This document shows positions 38,178 through 46,906 of a DNA stretch of 64,000 nt, piece after piece. A model generated the notes under the pieces. That model was not told the origin of the DNA, ran no database searches, and saw nothing but the letters and a program-made list of their open reading frames with translations. Source of the DNA: Burkholderia sp. Bp8992 (lineage in GTDB: Bacteria > Pseudomonadota > Gammaproteobacteria > Burkholderiales > Burkholderiaceae); NCBI RefSeq assembly GCF_003853705.1, contig NZ_QTQI01000019.1, forward strand, positions 62,001 to 126,000, written 5' to 3'. The position numbers and the translations under genes were made by a program. Each line of letters begins with the position of its first letter. The first letter of the stretch is position 1.

Positions 38178-39596
38178 TCAGGCGAAACCGATCATGGCCT
38201 TCGTTTCGAGATATTCCTCCATCCCGAACACGCCCATTTCACGACCGTTACCCGATTTCCGATACCCTCCCATCGGAGCGACTGTGTTCGCGGGCGCACC
38301 GTTGAAGAAAACGCGACCAGCGTTCAATTTGCGACAGACGTTCAGTCCTTTTTCGCGATCCTTGGTGAAGACGTATGCACCAAGTCCATATTCGGTATCG
38401 TTTGCGATCTCGATCGCTTGTTCTACCGTGCTGTACGTCAGGACCGAAGTGACCATCCCGAAGATTTCCTCACGAGCAATCGTCATATCAGGAGTGACAT
38501 CGGCAAAAATCGTAGGACGAACGAAGAATCCGCGGTCCAACCCGTCCGGACGGCCTGGGCCCCCGCAAACCAGACGCGCGCCTTCCTCGAGGCCCACATT
38601 GATGTAGTGCTGAATCCGATCGAACTGTGCGCGATTAACCACCGGGCCGTGTGTCGTTGCGGGGTTTTTCGGGTCGCCGATACACATGTCGGCGACGGCT
38701 TCGCGAAGATAGCCGAGCACTTCTTCGAGTTGATCCTGATGCACGAGAAGGCGCGTCGGAGAATGGCAAGACTGCCCGCTGTTCGAAAAACCACGTGTCG
38801 CGTTATATACCGCGGCCGCCCGCAAATCGGCGTCCGGCAGGACAATGTTCGCCGACTTGCCGCCGAGTTCCTGCGCGACACGCTTTACCGACGACGCAGC
38901 CGCCTCGGCCACGAGAATCCCGGCACGGGTCGAGCCGGTAAACGACACGATGCCAATATCCTCGTGCGCGCTGATCGCGTTGCCGACGGTTGGACCGTCG
39001 CCGTTCACAAGATTGAATACCCCGTTGGGCACCCCTGCCTCGTGAAGAATTTCGGCCAGGATCAACGCGCTCACGGGCGTGAATTCAGACGGTTTCAGCA
39101 CGACTGGGCAGCCTGCTGCGAAGGCCGACGCGAGCTTGTTGCAAATGAGCTGGTTTGGCCAGTTCCAGGGGGTAATGAGCCCGGCCACGCCAATCGCTTC
39201 ACGACGAATGATGCTGACGCCCAGCCAACTCTCGAATTCGTAACCCTTGAGCGTCTCGATTGCCTGCCGAAGCGCGGCAAGGCCGGACGCCGTATGTTGT
39301 TTCAACGAACACGGCGTACCCATCTCCTCGGTGAGTGCCGCCATGATGTCGTCTTCGCGGCGCAGGTAGACCGCGACGATGTTATCGAGGAGTTCGATCC
39401 GCTCCTGCTTGGACGCGGCACTAAAGGCCGGGAACGCACGCTTGGCTGCCTGCACCGCTCGGTCCACGTCCGCGGCACTTCCCAACGCCACGACGCCGAA
39501 GGTCTCCTCCGTCGCGGGGTTGACGAGGTCAAACGGCCGCGACTCGACGGGATCGACCCACTCGCCATCAATGTAGAACTGCTCGAATTTTCGCAT
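38178..39596 (-). CDS. NAD(P)-dependent aldehyde dehydrogenase
   Basis: A 472-residue ALDH starting MRKFEQFYIDGEWVDP. Cofactor contact ITPWNWPNQLICNK; catalytic Glu in AQELGGKSANIVL; catalytic Cys in SGQSCHSPTRLLV (family GQ.C). ATG at 39596 is chosen because a sigma-54 promoter at 39634-39649 would start transcription near 39623, making longer in-frame starts untranslatable. It oxidises an aldehyde to an acid, plausibly the last oxidation step of the pathway in this block. The activator gene lies just upstream. Confidence 0.9.
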   Translation of the reverse strand: MRKFEQFYIDGEWVDPVESRPFDLVNPATEETFGVVALGSAADVDRAVQAAKRAFPAFSAASKQERIELLDNIVAVYLRREDDIMAALTEEMGTPCSLKQHTASGLAALRQAIETLKGYEFESWLGVSIIRREAIGVAGLITPWNWPNQLICNKLASAFAAGCPVVLKPSEFTPVSALILAEILHEAGVPNGVFNLVNGDGPTVGNAISAHEDIGIVSFTGSTRAGILVAEAAASSVKRVAQELGGKSANIVLPDADLRAAAVYNATRGFSNSGQSCHSPTRLLVHQDQLEEVLGYLREAVADMCIGDPKNPATTHGPVVNRAQFDRIQHYINVGLEEGARLVCGGPGRPDGLDRGFFVRPTIFADVTPDMTIAREEIFGMVTSVLTYSTVEQAIEIANDTEYGLGAYVFTKDREKGLNVCRKLNAGRVFFNGAPANTVAPMGGYRKSGNGREMGVFGMEEYLETKAMIGFA

Positions 39597-39633
39597 TGTC
39601 TCGGTTTTAACGGTTGAGGTATGCAAACCACCT

Positions 39634-39649
39634 CGCAAGAGATGTGCCA
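39634..39649 (-). promoter_or_regulatory. Sigma-54 promoter for the aldehyde dehydrogenase
   Basis: Minus strand TGGCACATCTCTTGC: GG, exactly 10 bases, GC, with TGGCAC and TTGC boxes matching the -24/-12 consensus. The expected start site is about 27 bp before the ATG. The remainder of the 39597-39993 gap holds no supported gene. Confidence 0.75.
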
Positions 39650-39993
39650 TCAGATCTATTCGTGGCACTCAACCGATCTCTCAGGCCGACCATTGAACGA
39701 TTTCGAATCGATTGTCCGCACGGTAAGCACGATTGTCTTCTACACGAGCACGAGGCTCGACGATCGTATCTGGCGTCTGAATCACGTCACCCGCTGCGCT
39801 CGCGAATCAGGTTCGCAGCTTTGTCGGGCTCGGCGATCCGGTGTGCACGGCATCGCCTGATATTTTCGCGATCGCTGACGTCGTAAAAGCCATTCCGTCA
39901 GCAATCCCACAAACAATATGCCATCGAGCAAACGAGAGACGCGCTTGCATCGTCACAATCATGTGACTCCGCTATCCGGCCTCACACGGTCTG

Positions 39994-41712
39994 TCAAGAC
40001 GTGGTCATCCCCATTTGGGCAAGCCGTTTATATAGATATGACCGCGAGATTCCGAGGCTCGAAGCCACTCGCTTCTTGTTTCCGCCGAATTGCGTCATCG
40101 CCTTCCGGATGAGTTGCTCCTCGACCTGCTCCACTGCGCTACTCACGCGCATCGTGTCCGACTGGCCCAGTGAAGGCGGATGCGACGACTGATTCGAGAA
40201 CGTCGGAGCCATCACGGCCGCCTGAGGACCTGCATCCGACAGATCGATGATGCCGAAGTCGGTTGCATCAATGATGTCCGTGTCGCTGAATATGGCGGCC
40301 CGCTCGACCGTATGCATCAGCTGTCGCACGTTACCCGGCCATGAATGTGCTTGGAGATAGGCAAGCGCATGGTCCGACAGCCGCTTCGGCCGCTGCCCGT
40401 GCCGTTCCGCAAACTGGTCAAGCGCCAGATCCGCAAGCAGCGGGATATCGTCGAGTCGCTCGCGAAGCGCCGGTAGTCGAATGACGACCGCTCCGATTCG
40501 ATAGAACAAATCGAGCCGAAACGTCCCGTCGGCAATCATCGCTTCGAAGTTGCGGTTGCTCGCGCTGATCAAACGGAAATTGGAGTTTCGTGCTTCGGTT
40601 CCGCCGACACGCTGGAACGACCCGTCCTGCAACACGCGCAGCAACTTCACCTGCACGTCGGCCGGCATGTCTCCGACCTCGTCGAAAAACAGGCTCCCGG
40701 CATCTGCCTGCTCTATCTTGCCGCGCCGGCCTTTGCGTTCAGCACCGGTGAATGACCCGCCCTCATAACCGAACAGCTCACTCTCGACCAGCGTCGACGG
40801 TAATGCCGCCGCGTTCACCATCACCAGATTGCCATCCCGCCGGGCGCTTAACTTATGAATCGCGTGCGCCGCCAATTCCTTGCCCGTTCCGCTTTCCCCT
40901 GTCAGCAGAACCGGTACATCGAGCGGCGCAACCTTCACGATTTGCTGCTTCAAGCGCTGCATCGCCTGACTGTCCCCGACAATCTGATCCAGACCGTAGC
41001 TCCGATTTTTCAGATCCTTCAGCTCGCGCCTGTAGTACGCCACCTCCGACTTCAATTTCGTCAACTCCGTCGAGAACGACTGCAATTGCTCAGGTCCCTT
41101 GAACATGACTTGACCAATCGCGCCGACGGTCTCCCCACGAGCGTTCTTGATCGGATGTCGCGTGACAACCCGCGTCACGCCTCGCATCTCCTGAATTGCG
41201 CCAATCTCCGCCTTACCGGACGACGCGACCTGATCGAGCCGTGTATTTTCGATTACCTCGGATACGTGACGGCCAACCGAGCTGCCAGGTTTCATTCCGA
41301 AAAAGCGCTCATGGACGGGGCTGATATACCGCAGCACCCCGTCGCGATCGACGACGGTCAGCGCCTCGAATGGATTCGTCAGAAAATGACTGAGGATGTC
41401 GCTCGCGAAATCAACGGAACCGACGAATTCGAACAGCGCATCGCGTCCATCTCGAAGCAGCGCAACGAGTATCGTCGCGTCCGTGGCCGGTAACACGATT
41501 ACCACAACCGACGAAGAATCGGGACCTTCAACCGAGAAAAGGTGTTGCTGGCGACGCCGTGCTTCGTGCCAACCCGCGATGATTCTCGTCGCCATTTCGC
41601 GTTGCTCGACGATACCGGTCGCCATCATCTCCTTTCCGTCTGACGACAGAATCAAAACGCCACGCAGCGACGCCGCCGTCACACCAGGCCTTGCCAAATC
41701 GAGTGTCTCCAT
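39994..41712 (-). CDS. Sigma-54-dependent activator with PAS domain
   Basis: A 572-residue bacterial enhancer-binding protein. Residues ~1-100 are a variable sensory region; ~105-205 a PAS domain (FEALTVVDRDGVLRYISPVHERFFG); ~243-475 the AAA+ domain with Walker A GESGTGKE (272-279), Walker B LFFDEVGDM (341 onward) and arginine-finger region; ~530-572 a Fis-type helix-turn-helix (NKKRVASSLGISRSYLYKRL). The sigma-54 contact loop, usually GAFTGA, reads GSFTGA. The remaining key residues look intact. It sits among at least six -24/-12 promoters, so it is the natural activator of this catabolic block. Confidence 0.95.
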   Translation of the reverse strand: METLDLARPGVTAASLRGVLILSSDGKEMMATGIVEQREMATRIIAGWHEARRRQQHLFSVEGPDSSSVVVIVLPATDATILVALLRDGRDALFEFVGSVDFASDILSHFLTNPFEALTVVDRDGVLRYISPVHERFFGMKPGSSVGRHVSEVIENTRLDQVASSGKAEIGAIQEMRGVTRVVTRHPIKNARGETVGAIGQVMFKGPEQLQSFSTELTKLKSEVAYYRRELKDLKNRSYGLDQIVGDSQAMQRLKQQIVKVAPLDVPVLLTGESGTGKELAAHAIHKLSARRDGNLVMVNAAALPSTLVESELFGYEGGSFTGAERKGRRGKIEQADAGSLFFDEVGDMPADVQVKLLRVLQDGSFQRVGGTEARNSNFRLISASNRNFEAMIADGTFRLDLFYRIGAVVIRLPALRERLDDIPLLADLALDQFAERHGQRPKRLSDHALAYLQAHSWPGNVRQLMHTVERAAIFSDTDIIDATDFGIIDLSDAGPQAAVMAPTFSNQSSHPPSLGQSDTMRVSSAVEQVEEQLIRKAMTQFGGNKKRVASSLGISRSYLYKRLAQMGMTTS

Positions 41713-41995
41713 GGTGTTATCCCTATGTCTCCGTGGCGATCATTGAATCGCTTTTTTTGGATGTGTCTTCACCGCGGACATAGCCTATCACCACGATACC
41801 CAATGATTAGTGAGCCGAATCGACAGTACCTGTCTATCGGACTCATCAATCTTTCGACGTCACCGTGGCGACCGCCCGCACTGCCGCTTCGTCGCTGACG
41901 AAACCGTACCTACGATGAGGATCGCCCATTCATCATACGTATCATTCCACTTTTCCCTATCCACTCGCATATCGCCGGACGAACCGCTCGATTCA
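41713..41995. other. Gap upstream of the activator gene
   Basis: 283 bp separating the MmgE/PrpD stop from the activator start. It contains a run of T and AT-rich DNA near 41735-41830, probably the activator's own promoter. No -24/-12 motif was found here. Confidence 0.4.
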
Positions 41996-43390
41996 TCACT
42001 GGGGCAACTGCAGAAGACGAAGCAACTCTGTTGTAGAGTCGGCACGTTCGAGCGCGCACACAGCGGCCTCCAGGCGGCCCACCTGATCCACAGGCAGCGC
42101 TTTCGATGCGAGGCGGCGAAACTTGGCCGCCATCAGTTCATCGCTCATCGGACGCTGGTAACTTCCGAGAAAGTTGTCGACGGTCTTGCTCAATTTCTTT
42201 CCGCTGGTCAGCAGAATCTCGACATCAGCACCTCGCGCAAACGCCCTGCCCTTTTGCTCGCGCGCTTCGCTTCGCACCACATCGACGCGCTTCGCGAATT
42301 CAACGAGATCCGGTCGGCCGACGTTTTCGTCGATCATCTGATCGACGAACACCTCACCGTCGATGAGCTTCATGCCGATGCAGAAGCCGAGATGCATCTG
42401 GGCCGCCGTCAGACCGTTGGGGATGTAGGGTGTCCAGAATGAATGGCGCACCGCATCCTCGGTCATTCGCACGGTAATTCGCTCGACGTCGGTCGCGGTC
42501 AGGCCCGTTTCCTCCATGAGCTCCTCAATCGCGTCCAGTGCGGACAGATTCGTGCCGACTGCCGCGTGCCGCTTGATCGAAATCCGCATCGTTTCCCAGC
42601 GCGTGCCGAGCTCGCTGGTCAGCGCCGACAAGTCGAACTGGTCGGCGGTCTGCGTGAAGGTGGTGCAATATCCGCCATAGGTTTCCTCGAACACGTCCTC
42701 GATGCCGGTAAATCCGTCCGCAGCGAGTAGTGCCGAATACAGCCCGCTTTGCGCCGCCTTCGCCGACAGCATCCGCTTCACCATCGAGCCGAACTGGGCG
42801 GCCATGATGCCGGACGCCTGGGCACCCGCAATACCAAACGCATGGTAGATCTGCTCGCCGTCGAGACCGAGAACGATGCCGGCCGCCACCGCCGCCGGAA
42901 ATGGTCCGAAGATGCCGGGCGTATGCCAGCCCCGCACCAGCATCTTGTTGCCGTTCATGCACAGGCCCACGCGAGGGCCGACTTCGAAGCCTGCGATGAT
43001 GGCGGTCAGGAGAGTTTCGCCATCTACGTTTTCGGTGCCGACCAATTCGGCCGCCGCGAGCGCCGCCGGCAGCACGGCGGCGCAGCTGTGAATGGAAGCC
43101 GGATTCGCGTCGTCCAGCTCATAACCTTGAATCATCGTGCCGTTGAGTAGCGCCGCATTCACCGCAGATGCCGTTTCGCCCCGCCCCCACACCGATGCTC
43201 GGCCGCCATCTGGTTCGAGCTTGCCGACGACGCCAGCCAGGATTCGGGTCCACTCGAGATTTGCGCCGAACAACCCGCATCCGAGACCATCGAGCATGAT
43301 CAGCTTCGCGCGATTGCGCACATCCTCCGGAACGTCGGCCAGTTTGAGTCCTGCTGCAAAATCTGCCAATTGACGCGTATATGACGTCAT
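41996..43390 (-). CDS. MmgE/PrpD family protein
   Basis: A 464-residue all-helical plus lid protein of the MmgE/PrpD/IDS-epimerase family: LADFAAGLKLADVPEDVRNRAK, LLNGTMIQGYELDDANP, and IAGFEVGPRVGLCMNG. PrpD dehydrates 2-methylcitrate; others act on citrate, cis-aconitate or aromatic degradation intermediates. Strong GGAGGAG before the ATG. Last gene of the minus-strand set that starts at the fused dehydrogenase, next to two Bug receptors for carboxylates, so a (de)hydratase for an organic acid is likely. Confidence 0.9.
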   Translation of the reverse strand: MTSYTRQLADFAAGLKLADVPEDVRNRAKLIMLDGLGCGLFGANLEWTRILAGVVGKLEPDGGRASVWGRGETASAVNAALLNGTMIQGYELDDANPASIHSCAAVLPAALAAAELVGTENVDGETLLTAIIAGFEVGPRVGLCMNGNKMLVRGWHTPGIFGPFPAAVAAGIVLGLDGEQIYHAFGIAGAQASGIMAAQFGSMVKRMLSAKAAQSGLYSALLAADGFTGIEDVFEETYGGYCTTFTQTADQFDLSALTSELGTRWETMRISIKRHAAVGTNLSALDAIEELMEETGLTATDVERITVRMTEDAVRHSFWTPYIPNGLTAAQMHLGFCIGMKLIDGEVFVDQMIDENVGRPDLVEFAKRVDVVRSEAREQKGRAFARGADVEILLTSGKKLSKTVDNFLGSYQRPMSDELMAAKFRRLASKALPVDQVGRLEAAVCALERADSTTELLRLLQLPQ

Positions 43391-43421
43391 GAATCAACTC
43401 CTCCAAATTTCATTGTGCAAA

Positions 43422-44402
43422 TCACTGCTTCGGCATGCCCACATAGGCGGCCAGCTTTGTTTTCTCGGCTTCATTTTTCAACAGGAGATCCGTGAACTCT
43501 CGTGGTGACATGGTCACCGGCTCGAGTCCATAGCTCCGAAGGCGGTCTGCCAGCGCCTTGTCCGACAGCGCCGCCTGCAACGCCGCCGACAGGCGTTGAA
43601 CGACGGCCGGCGGCGTTCCGGCCGGCGCCATCAGCCCTTGATACAGAACGTAGCTGTAGTTGGGATAACCGGCCTCGGCGACCGTCGGCACGTCCGGAAG
43701 GGCAGTGACGCGCTTCGGGGATGTCACCGCCAGCGCCCTCATCTTTCCTGCCTTCAGATACGGAGAACTGCTGATCAGCGCGTCGAAGATGACGGAGATG
43801 CGACCACTCATTACTTCAGGCAGCGCCTCCCCGTTGCCTTTGAACGGAACGTGCATCATCTTCAAGGCGCTCTGCTGGAGGAACGCAGCTGTCGCAAGGT
43901 GAGTCGTACTGCCCACGCCCGCGGATCCGTATGACAGCTTGTCCGGGTTCGCCTTCGCGTACGCGGCCAGTTCGCCGAACGTCTTGAAGGGCTGGCTGGC
44001 GCCGACTTCGATCAAAAGCGGTGCCGCGACCGACGGCCCCACGCCCGTGAAGTCCTTGCGGAGAACGAAGCCCGGATCACGCTTGACTGCTGACTGGAGG
44101 CCGAGCGTATCCGCCGAAGTGGCCAGCAGCGTATATCCATCCGGCGCCGCATCCTTCACATAGCGGATGCCAACCAGGCCACCTCCGCCGCCGCGATTCT
44201 CGATAATCACCGGCTGCCCCAGGCTCTGCCCCAGCTTTGGCGCCAGCAAGCGGGTGACGGTGTCTGCCAGGCCACCCGGCGCCGTCGCAACCACAATATG
44301 CACCGGCTTGGTGGGGAATGGGTCCGACGCCGAAGCGGCCGCCGCGCTGAACAGGACGAATGTGCCCGCCGCCAGTCTGCGGCAAAACAATGCTTTCTTC
44401 AT
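43422..44402 (-). CDS. Bug/TctC-family solute-binding receptor (copy 1)
   Basis: A 326-residue periplasmic receptor with signal peptide (LAAGTFVLFSAAAASA-SD). Bug-family motifs: FPTKPVHIVVATAPGGLADT, LGQPVIIENRGGGGG, HVPFKGNGEALPEVMSGRI and VPTVAEAGYPNYSY. Such proteins bind carboxylates and in classical systems feed a TctAB tripartite permease. No TctA/TctB genes are visible here. It is a tandem duplicate of the next gene (unit spacing 1080 bp). Good AAGGA ribosome site. Confidence 0.93.
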   Translation of the reverse strand: MKKALFCRRLAAGTFVLFSAAAASASDPFPTKPVHIVVATAPGGLADTVTRLLAPKLGQSLGQPVIIENRGGGGGLVGIRYVKDAAPDGYTLLATSADTLGLQSAVKRDPGFVLRKDFTGVGPSVAAPLLIEVGASQPFKTFGELAAYAKANPDKLSYGSAGVGSTTHLATAAFLQQSALKMMHVPFKGNGEALPEVMSGRISVIFDALISSSPYLKAGKMRALAVTSPKRVTALPDVPTVAEAGYPNYSYVLYQGLMAPAGTPPAVVQRLSAALQAALSDKALADRLRSYGLEPVTMSPREFTDLLLKNEAEKTKLAAYVGMPKQ

Positions 44403-45482
44403 AAGAGAATCCTTTCTCCAAGACCTTGATTTCCTGCTACGCCGCGTCGAGGATGCCTCGCATGTCGACGGCGTTCGTCACCTGCTTGCCGATCCCGCCG
44501 GCTACTGCTTCGGCATGCCGACATAGGCGGCCAGCTTTGCCTTCCCGGCTTCGTTTTTCAAAAGAAGATTCGTAAACGCCGTGGGCGACATGGCCACCGG
44601 CTCGAGCCCGTAGCTTCGAAGGCGGTCCGCCAGCACCTTGTCCGACAGGGCCGCCTGCAACGCCGCCGACAGGCGTTGAACGACGGCCGGCGGCGTTCCG
44701 GCCGGCGCCATCAGCCCTTGATACAGAACGTAGCTGTAGTCGGGATAACCGGCCTCGGCGACCGTCGGCACGTCCGGAAGGGCAGCGAGGCGCTTCGGGG
44801 ATGTCACTGCCAGGGCTCTCAGCTTCCCTGCCTTCAGATAGGGAGCACTGCTGACTGGCGCGTCGAAGATGACGGAGATGCGTCCACTCATTACTTCAGG
44901 CAGCGCCTCCCCGTTGCCTTTGAACGGAACGTGCATCATCTTCAGAGCGGTCCGCTGCAGGAATGCGGCCGTCGCAAAGTGAGTCGCACTGCCCACGCCG
45001 CCCGATCCGTAGGTCAGCTTGTCCGGATTCGCCTTCGCGTACGCGGCCAGTTCGCCGAATGTCTTGAAGGGCTGGCCGGCGCCAACGTCGAGCAAAAGCG
45101 GCGATTCGACCATCGGCCCCACTCCCGCAAAGTCCCTGCGGAGAACAAAGCCCGGATCCTGGCGGACTGCCGACTGGAGGCCGAGCGTATCCGCCGAAGT
45201 GGCCAGCAGCGTATATCCATCCGGCGCCGCATCCTTCACATAGCGGATGCCGACCAGGCCGCCTCCGCCGCCGCGATTCTCGATAATCACCGGCTGCCCC
45301 AGGCTCTGCCCCAGCTTTGGCGCCAGCAAACGCGTGACCGTATCGACCATGCCGCCAGGCGCCATCGCCACCACGATATGCACGGGCTTGACCGGAAACT
45401 GGTCGGATGCCGAAGCCGTCGTTGCCCTGACCACCACGAAGGCGCACGCCGCGAATCGACAGTCAAAAGAAGCGTGCTTCAC
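43436..45482. repeat. Tandem duplication of a ~1.08-kb Bug receptor unit
   Basis: 43436-44402 and 44516-45482 are the same sequence displaced by 1080 bp, with roughly nine of ten bases identical by eye and long unbroken matches (for example around 43560-43700 and 44100-44260). Divergence is greatest in the signal peptide and in part of the first ligand lobe. Confidence 0.9.
44502..45482 (-). CDS. Bug/TctC-family solute-binding receptor (copy 2)
   Basis: A 326-residue duplicate of the adjacent receptor, with a GTG start and GGAGGC upstream. All Bug motifs are kept. Compared with copy 1 it changes several residues around SVAAPLLIEVGASQ (here MVESPLLLDVGAGQ) and DALISSSPYL (here DAPVSSAPYL), which could change ligand preference. 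The signal peptide is different in sequence. Also lacks TctAB partners nearby; may work with a remote permease or as a sensor. Confidence 0.93.
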   Translation of the reverse strand: MKHASFDCRFAACAFVVVRATTASASDQFPVKPVHIVVAMAPGGMVDTVTRLLAPKLGQSLGQPVIIENRGGGGGLVGIRYVKDAAPDGYTLLATSADTLGLQSAVRQDPGFVLRRDFAGVGPMVESPLLLDVGAGQPFKTFGELAAYAKANPDKLTYGSGGVGSATHFATAAFLQRTALKMMHVPFKGNGEALPEVMSGRISVIFDAPVSSAPYLKAGKLRALAVTSPKRLAALPDVPTVAEAGYPDYSYVLYQGLMAPAGTPPAVVQRLSAALQAALSDKVLADRLRSYGLEPVAMSPTAFTNLLLKNEAGKAKLAAYVGMPKQ

Positions 45483-45513
45483 GAGAAGCCTCCGTCTCCG
45501 AGATTGTTATTGC

Positions 45514-46701
45514 CTACCACGCTGCGTCGAGGATCGCCCGCACATCGGCGACGTTCGTCACCTCACGGGGGCTACGCTTGATGAACCAGTCCTGCATCGC
45601 CGCTTCCGCGATCGGATCGAGAGCCTCCCGGGCCACGCCGATGTCGCGAAGCCTCCGGGGAATGTCCACTTTCGCGAGCAGGCGCTCAAGGATCTCGACG
45701 GCCGACATCGCGTACCGCTGGTCCGAATCGGCAGTCAGCGGAAGCCATAGGCTTTCGGCAATGCGCCCGACCGTATAGTGCGTCGCCGGGCTATTGAAAC
45801 CCATCGTGTGCGGCAGCACGATTGCGTTGATGATCCCGTTCGATACGTCGCTTCGATGACCGATTGCGTGTGCGAGTACCGACGAAAGCCCGCCGCCCGA
45901 CTGCTCGGTACCCCGGCCGCAAAGAACGGCGGCGATCGCCAAACGTTCCCGAGCCGCGACGTCTTCGGGCGACATGCGGTCGATGTTGCGCGCGACAAGT
46001 CGTAGCGCTTGCGTCAACATCGCCTCCGACACGAGGTCGCAGCGCGGCGACTCCAGCGCCTCGACTGCAGTGGAAAGCGTGTTGAGCGTCGCACCCTCGA
46101 CGAGCGCCGCCGGTGCGGTGCCGAGAAACCCCGAGTGAAGGAAGATTGCCTTGGCCCGCGTCTTCGGATCGAACAAGGCAAGCCGCTGTCCCGTCTCCTC
46201 GTCATGCACGGCGCTTCCCGCCTTGACGAACGCCGTACTGGGTGTGGTCGGCACAACGAATTGCGCGAGCTTGGGAGCGGCAAGCCGAGGACTATCGAAC
46301 GCGCCGTCCGGGAGCCTGCGGGTGCAAAGCTCGTGCGCAGGCCGCTTCTCCGCGAGCAGGATGCTTGCCGCACGCGCCGTGACGGCGGCCGACCCACCGC
46401 CCACCGCGATCACGGCGTCTGCGTCCAGTGCGCTCAGCGCACGCGCCGCTTCCTCCACGGCGCGCACGGGACTATTCGGCCGAACCGTAGGAGATTCGCC
46501 GACCAGCACGGGGCCGAGCACATCGCGCAACTGCTGCATCGCATTGGACGAGCCGACTGACCGACCGCTGACGATCACTGCACGCTGACACCCACTGCGC
46601 TTGATCTCCCTCGCCAAGGCAGCGAGACTTTCCTCACCGCAGTACAGTCGCAATTCCGGGGCAATGTGTTGAAAGGAGATCGATCGAAAGGTCTGGTTCA
46701 T
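45514..46701 (-). CDS. Iron-containing alcohol dehydrogenase / maleylacetate reductase-like
   Basis: A 395-residue group III dehydrogenase. Cofactor site VIAVGGGSAAVTARA; the C-terminal metal-binding helix LAHAIGHRSDVSNGIINAIVLPHTM carries the His residues. Length and the TTPSTAFVKAGSAVHDEETG segment fit the maleylacetate reductase branch, which reduces maleylacetate to 3-oxoadipate in aromatic degradation. The ATG at 46701 lies 32 bp after the start site expected from a near-perfect sigma-54 promoter. A PcaF-type thiolase that could use the product after CoA activation is at 61727-62932. Confidence 0.88.
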   Translation of the reverse strand: MNQTFRSISFQHIAPELRLYCGEESLAALAREIKRSGCQRAVIVSGRSVGSSNAMQQLRDVLGPVLVGESPTVRPNSPVRAVEEAARALSALDADAVIAVGGGSAAVTARAASILLAEKRPAHELCTRRLPDGAFDSPRLAAPKLAQFVVPTTPSTAFVKAGSAVHDEETGQRLALFDPKTRAKAIFLHSGFLGTAPAALVEGATLNTLSTAVEALESPRCDLVSEAMLTQALRLVARNIDRMSPEDVAARERLAIAAVLCGRGTEQSGGGLSSVLAHAIGHRSDVSNGIINAIVLPHTMGFNSPATHYTVGRIAESLWLPLTADSDQRYAMSAVEILERLLAKVDIPRRLRDIGVAREALDPIAEAAMQDWFIKRSPREVTNVADVRAILDAAW

Positions 46702-46744
46702 TGTCTGTATGCGCGAACGCGTGGAACGAGGTTGCCCATCAACT

Positions 46745-46760
46745 TGCAATTGACGTGCCA
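46745..46760 (-). promoter_or_regulatory. Sigma-54 promoter for the iron ADH operon
   Basis: Minus strand TGGCACGTCAATTGCA, which matches the -24/-12 consensus TGGCACG-N4-TTGCA at every specified position. It should drive the iron ADH, both Bug genes and MmgE/PrpD. Confidence 0.85.
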
Positions 46761-46906
46761 TGCTTGCCGCAGGAACGTCGCAGTCTACGGGTGCCGACAA
46801 ACTGTCCACGCCGGCGACGGCCTGCCCGATTCGTGTCCACCGCGGCGACACGTGCCGCTCGCCGCGCCTTCATCGCTGCCGCACCGGTGCGTGCAGAATG
46901 GCCCGC

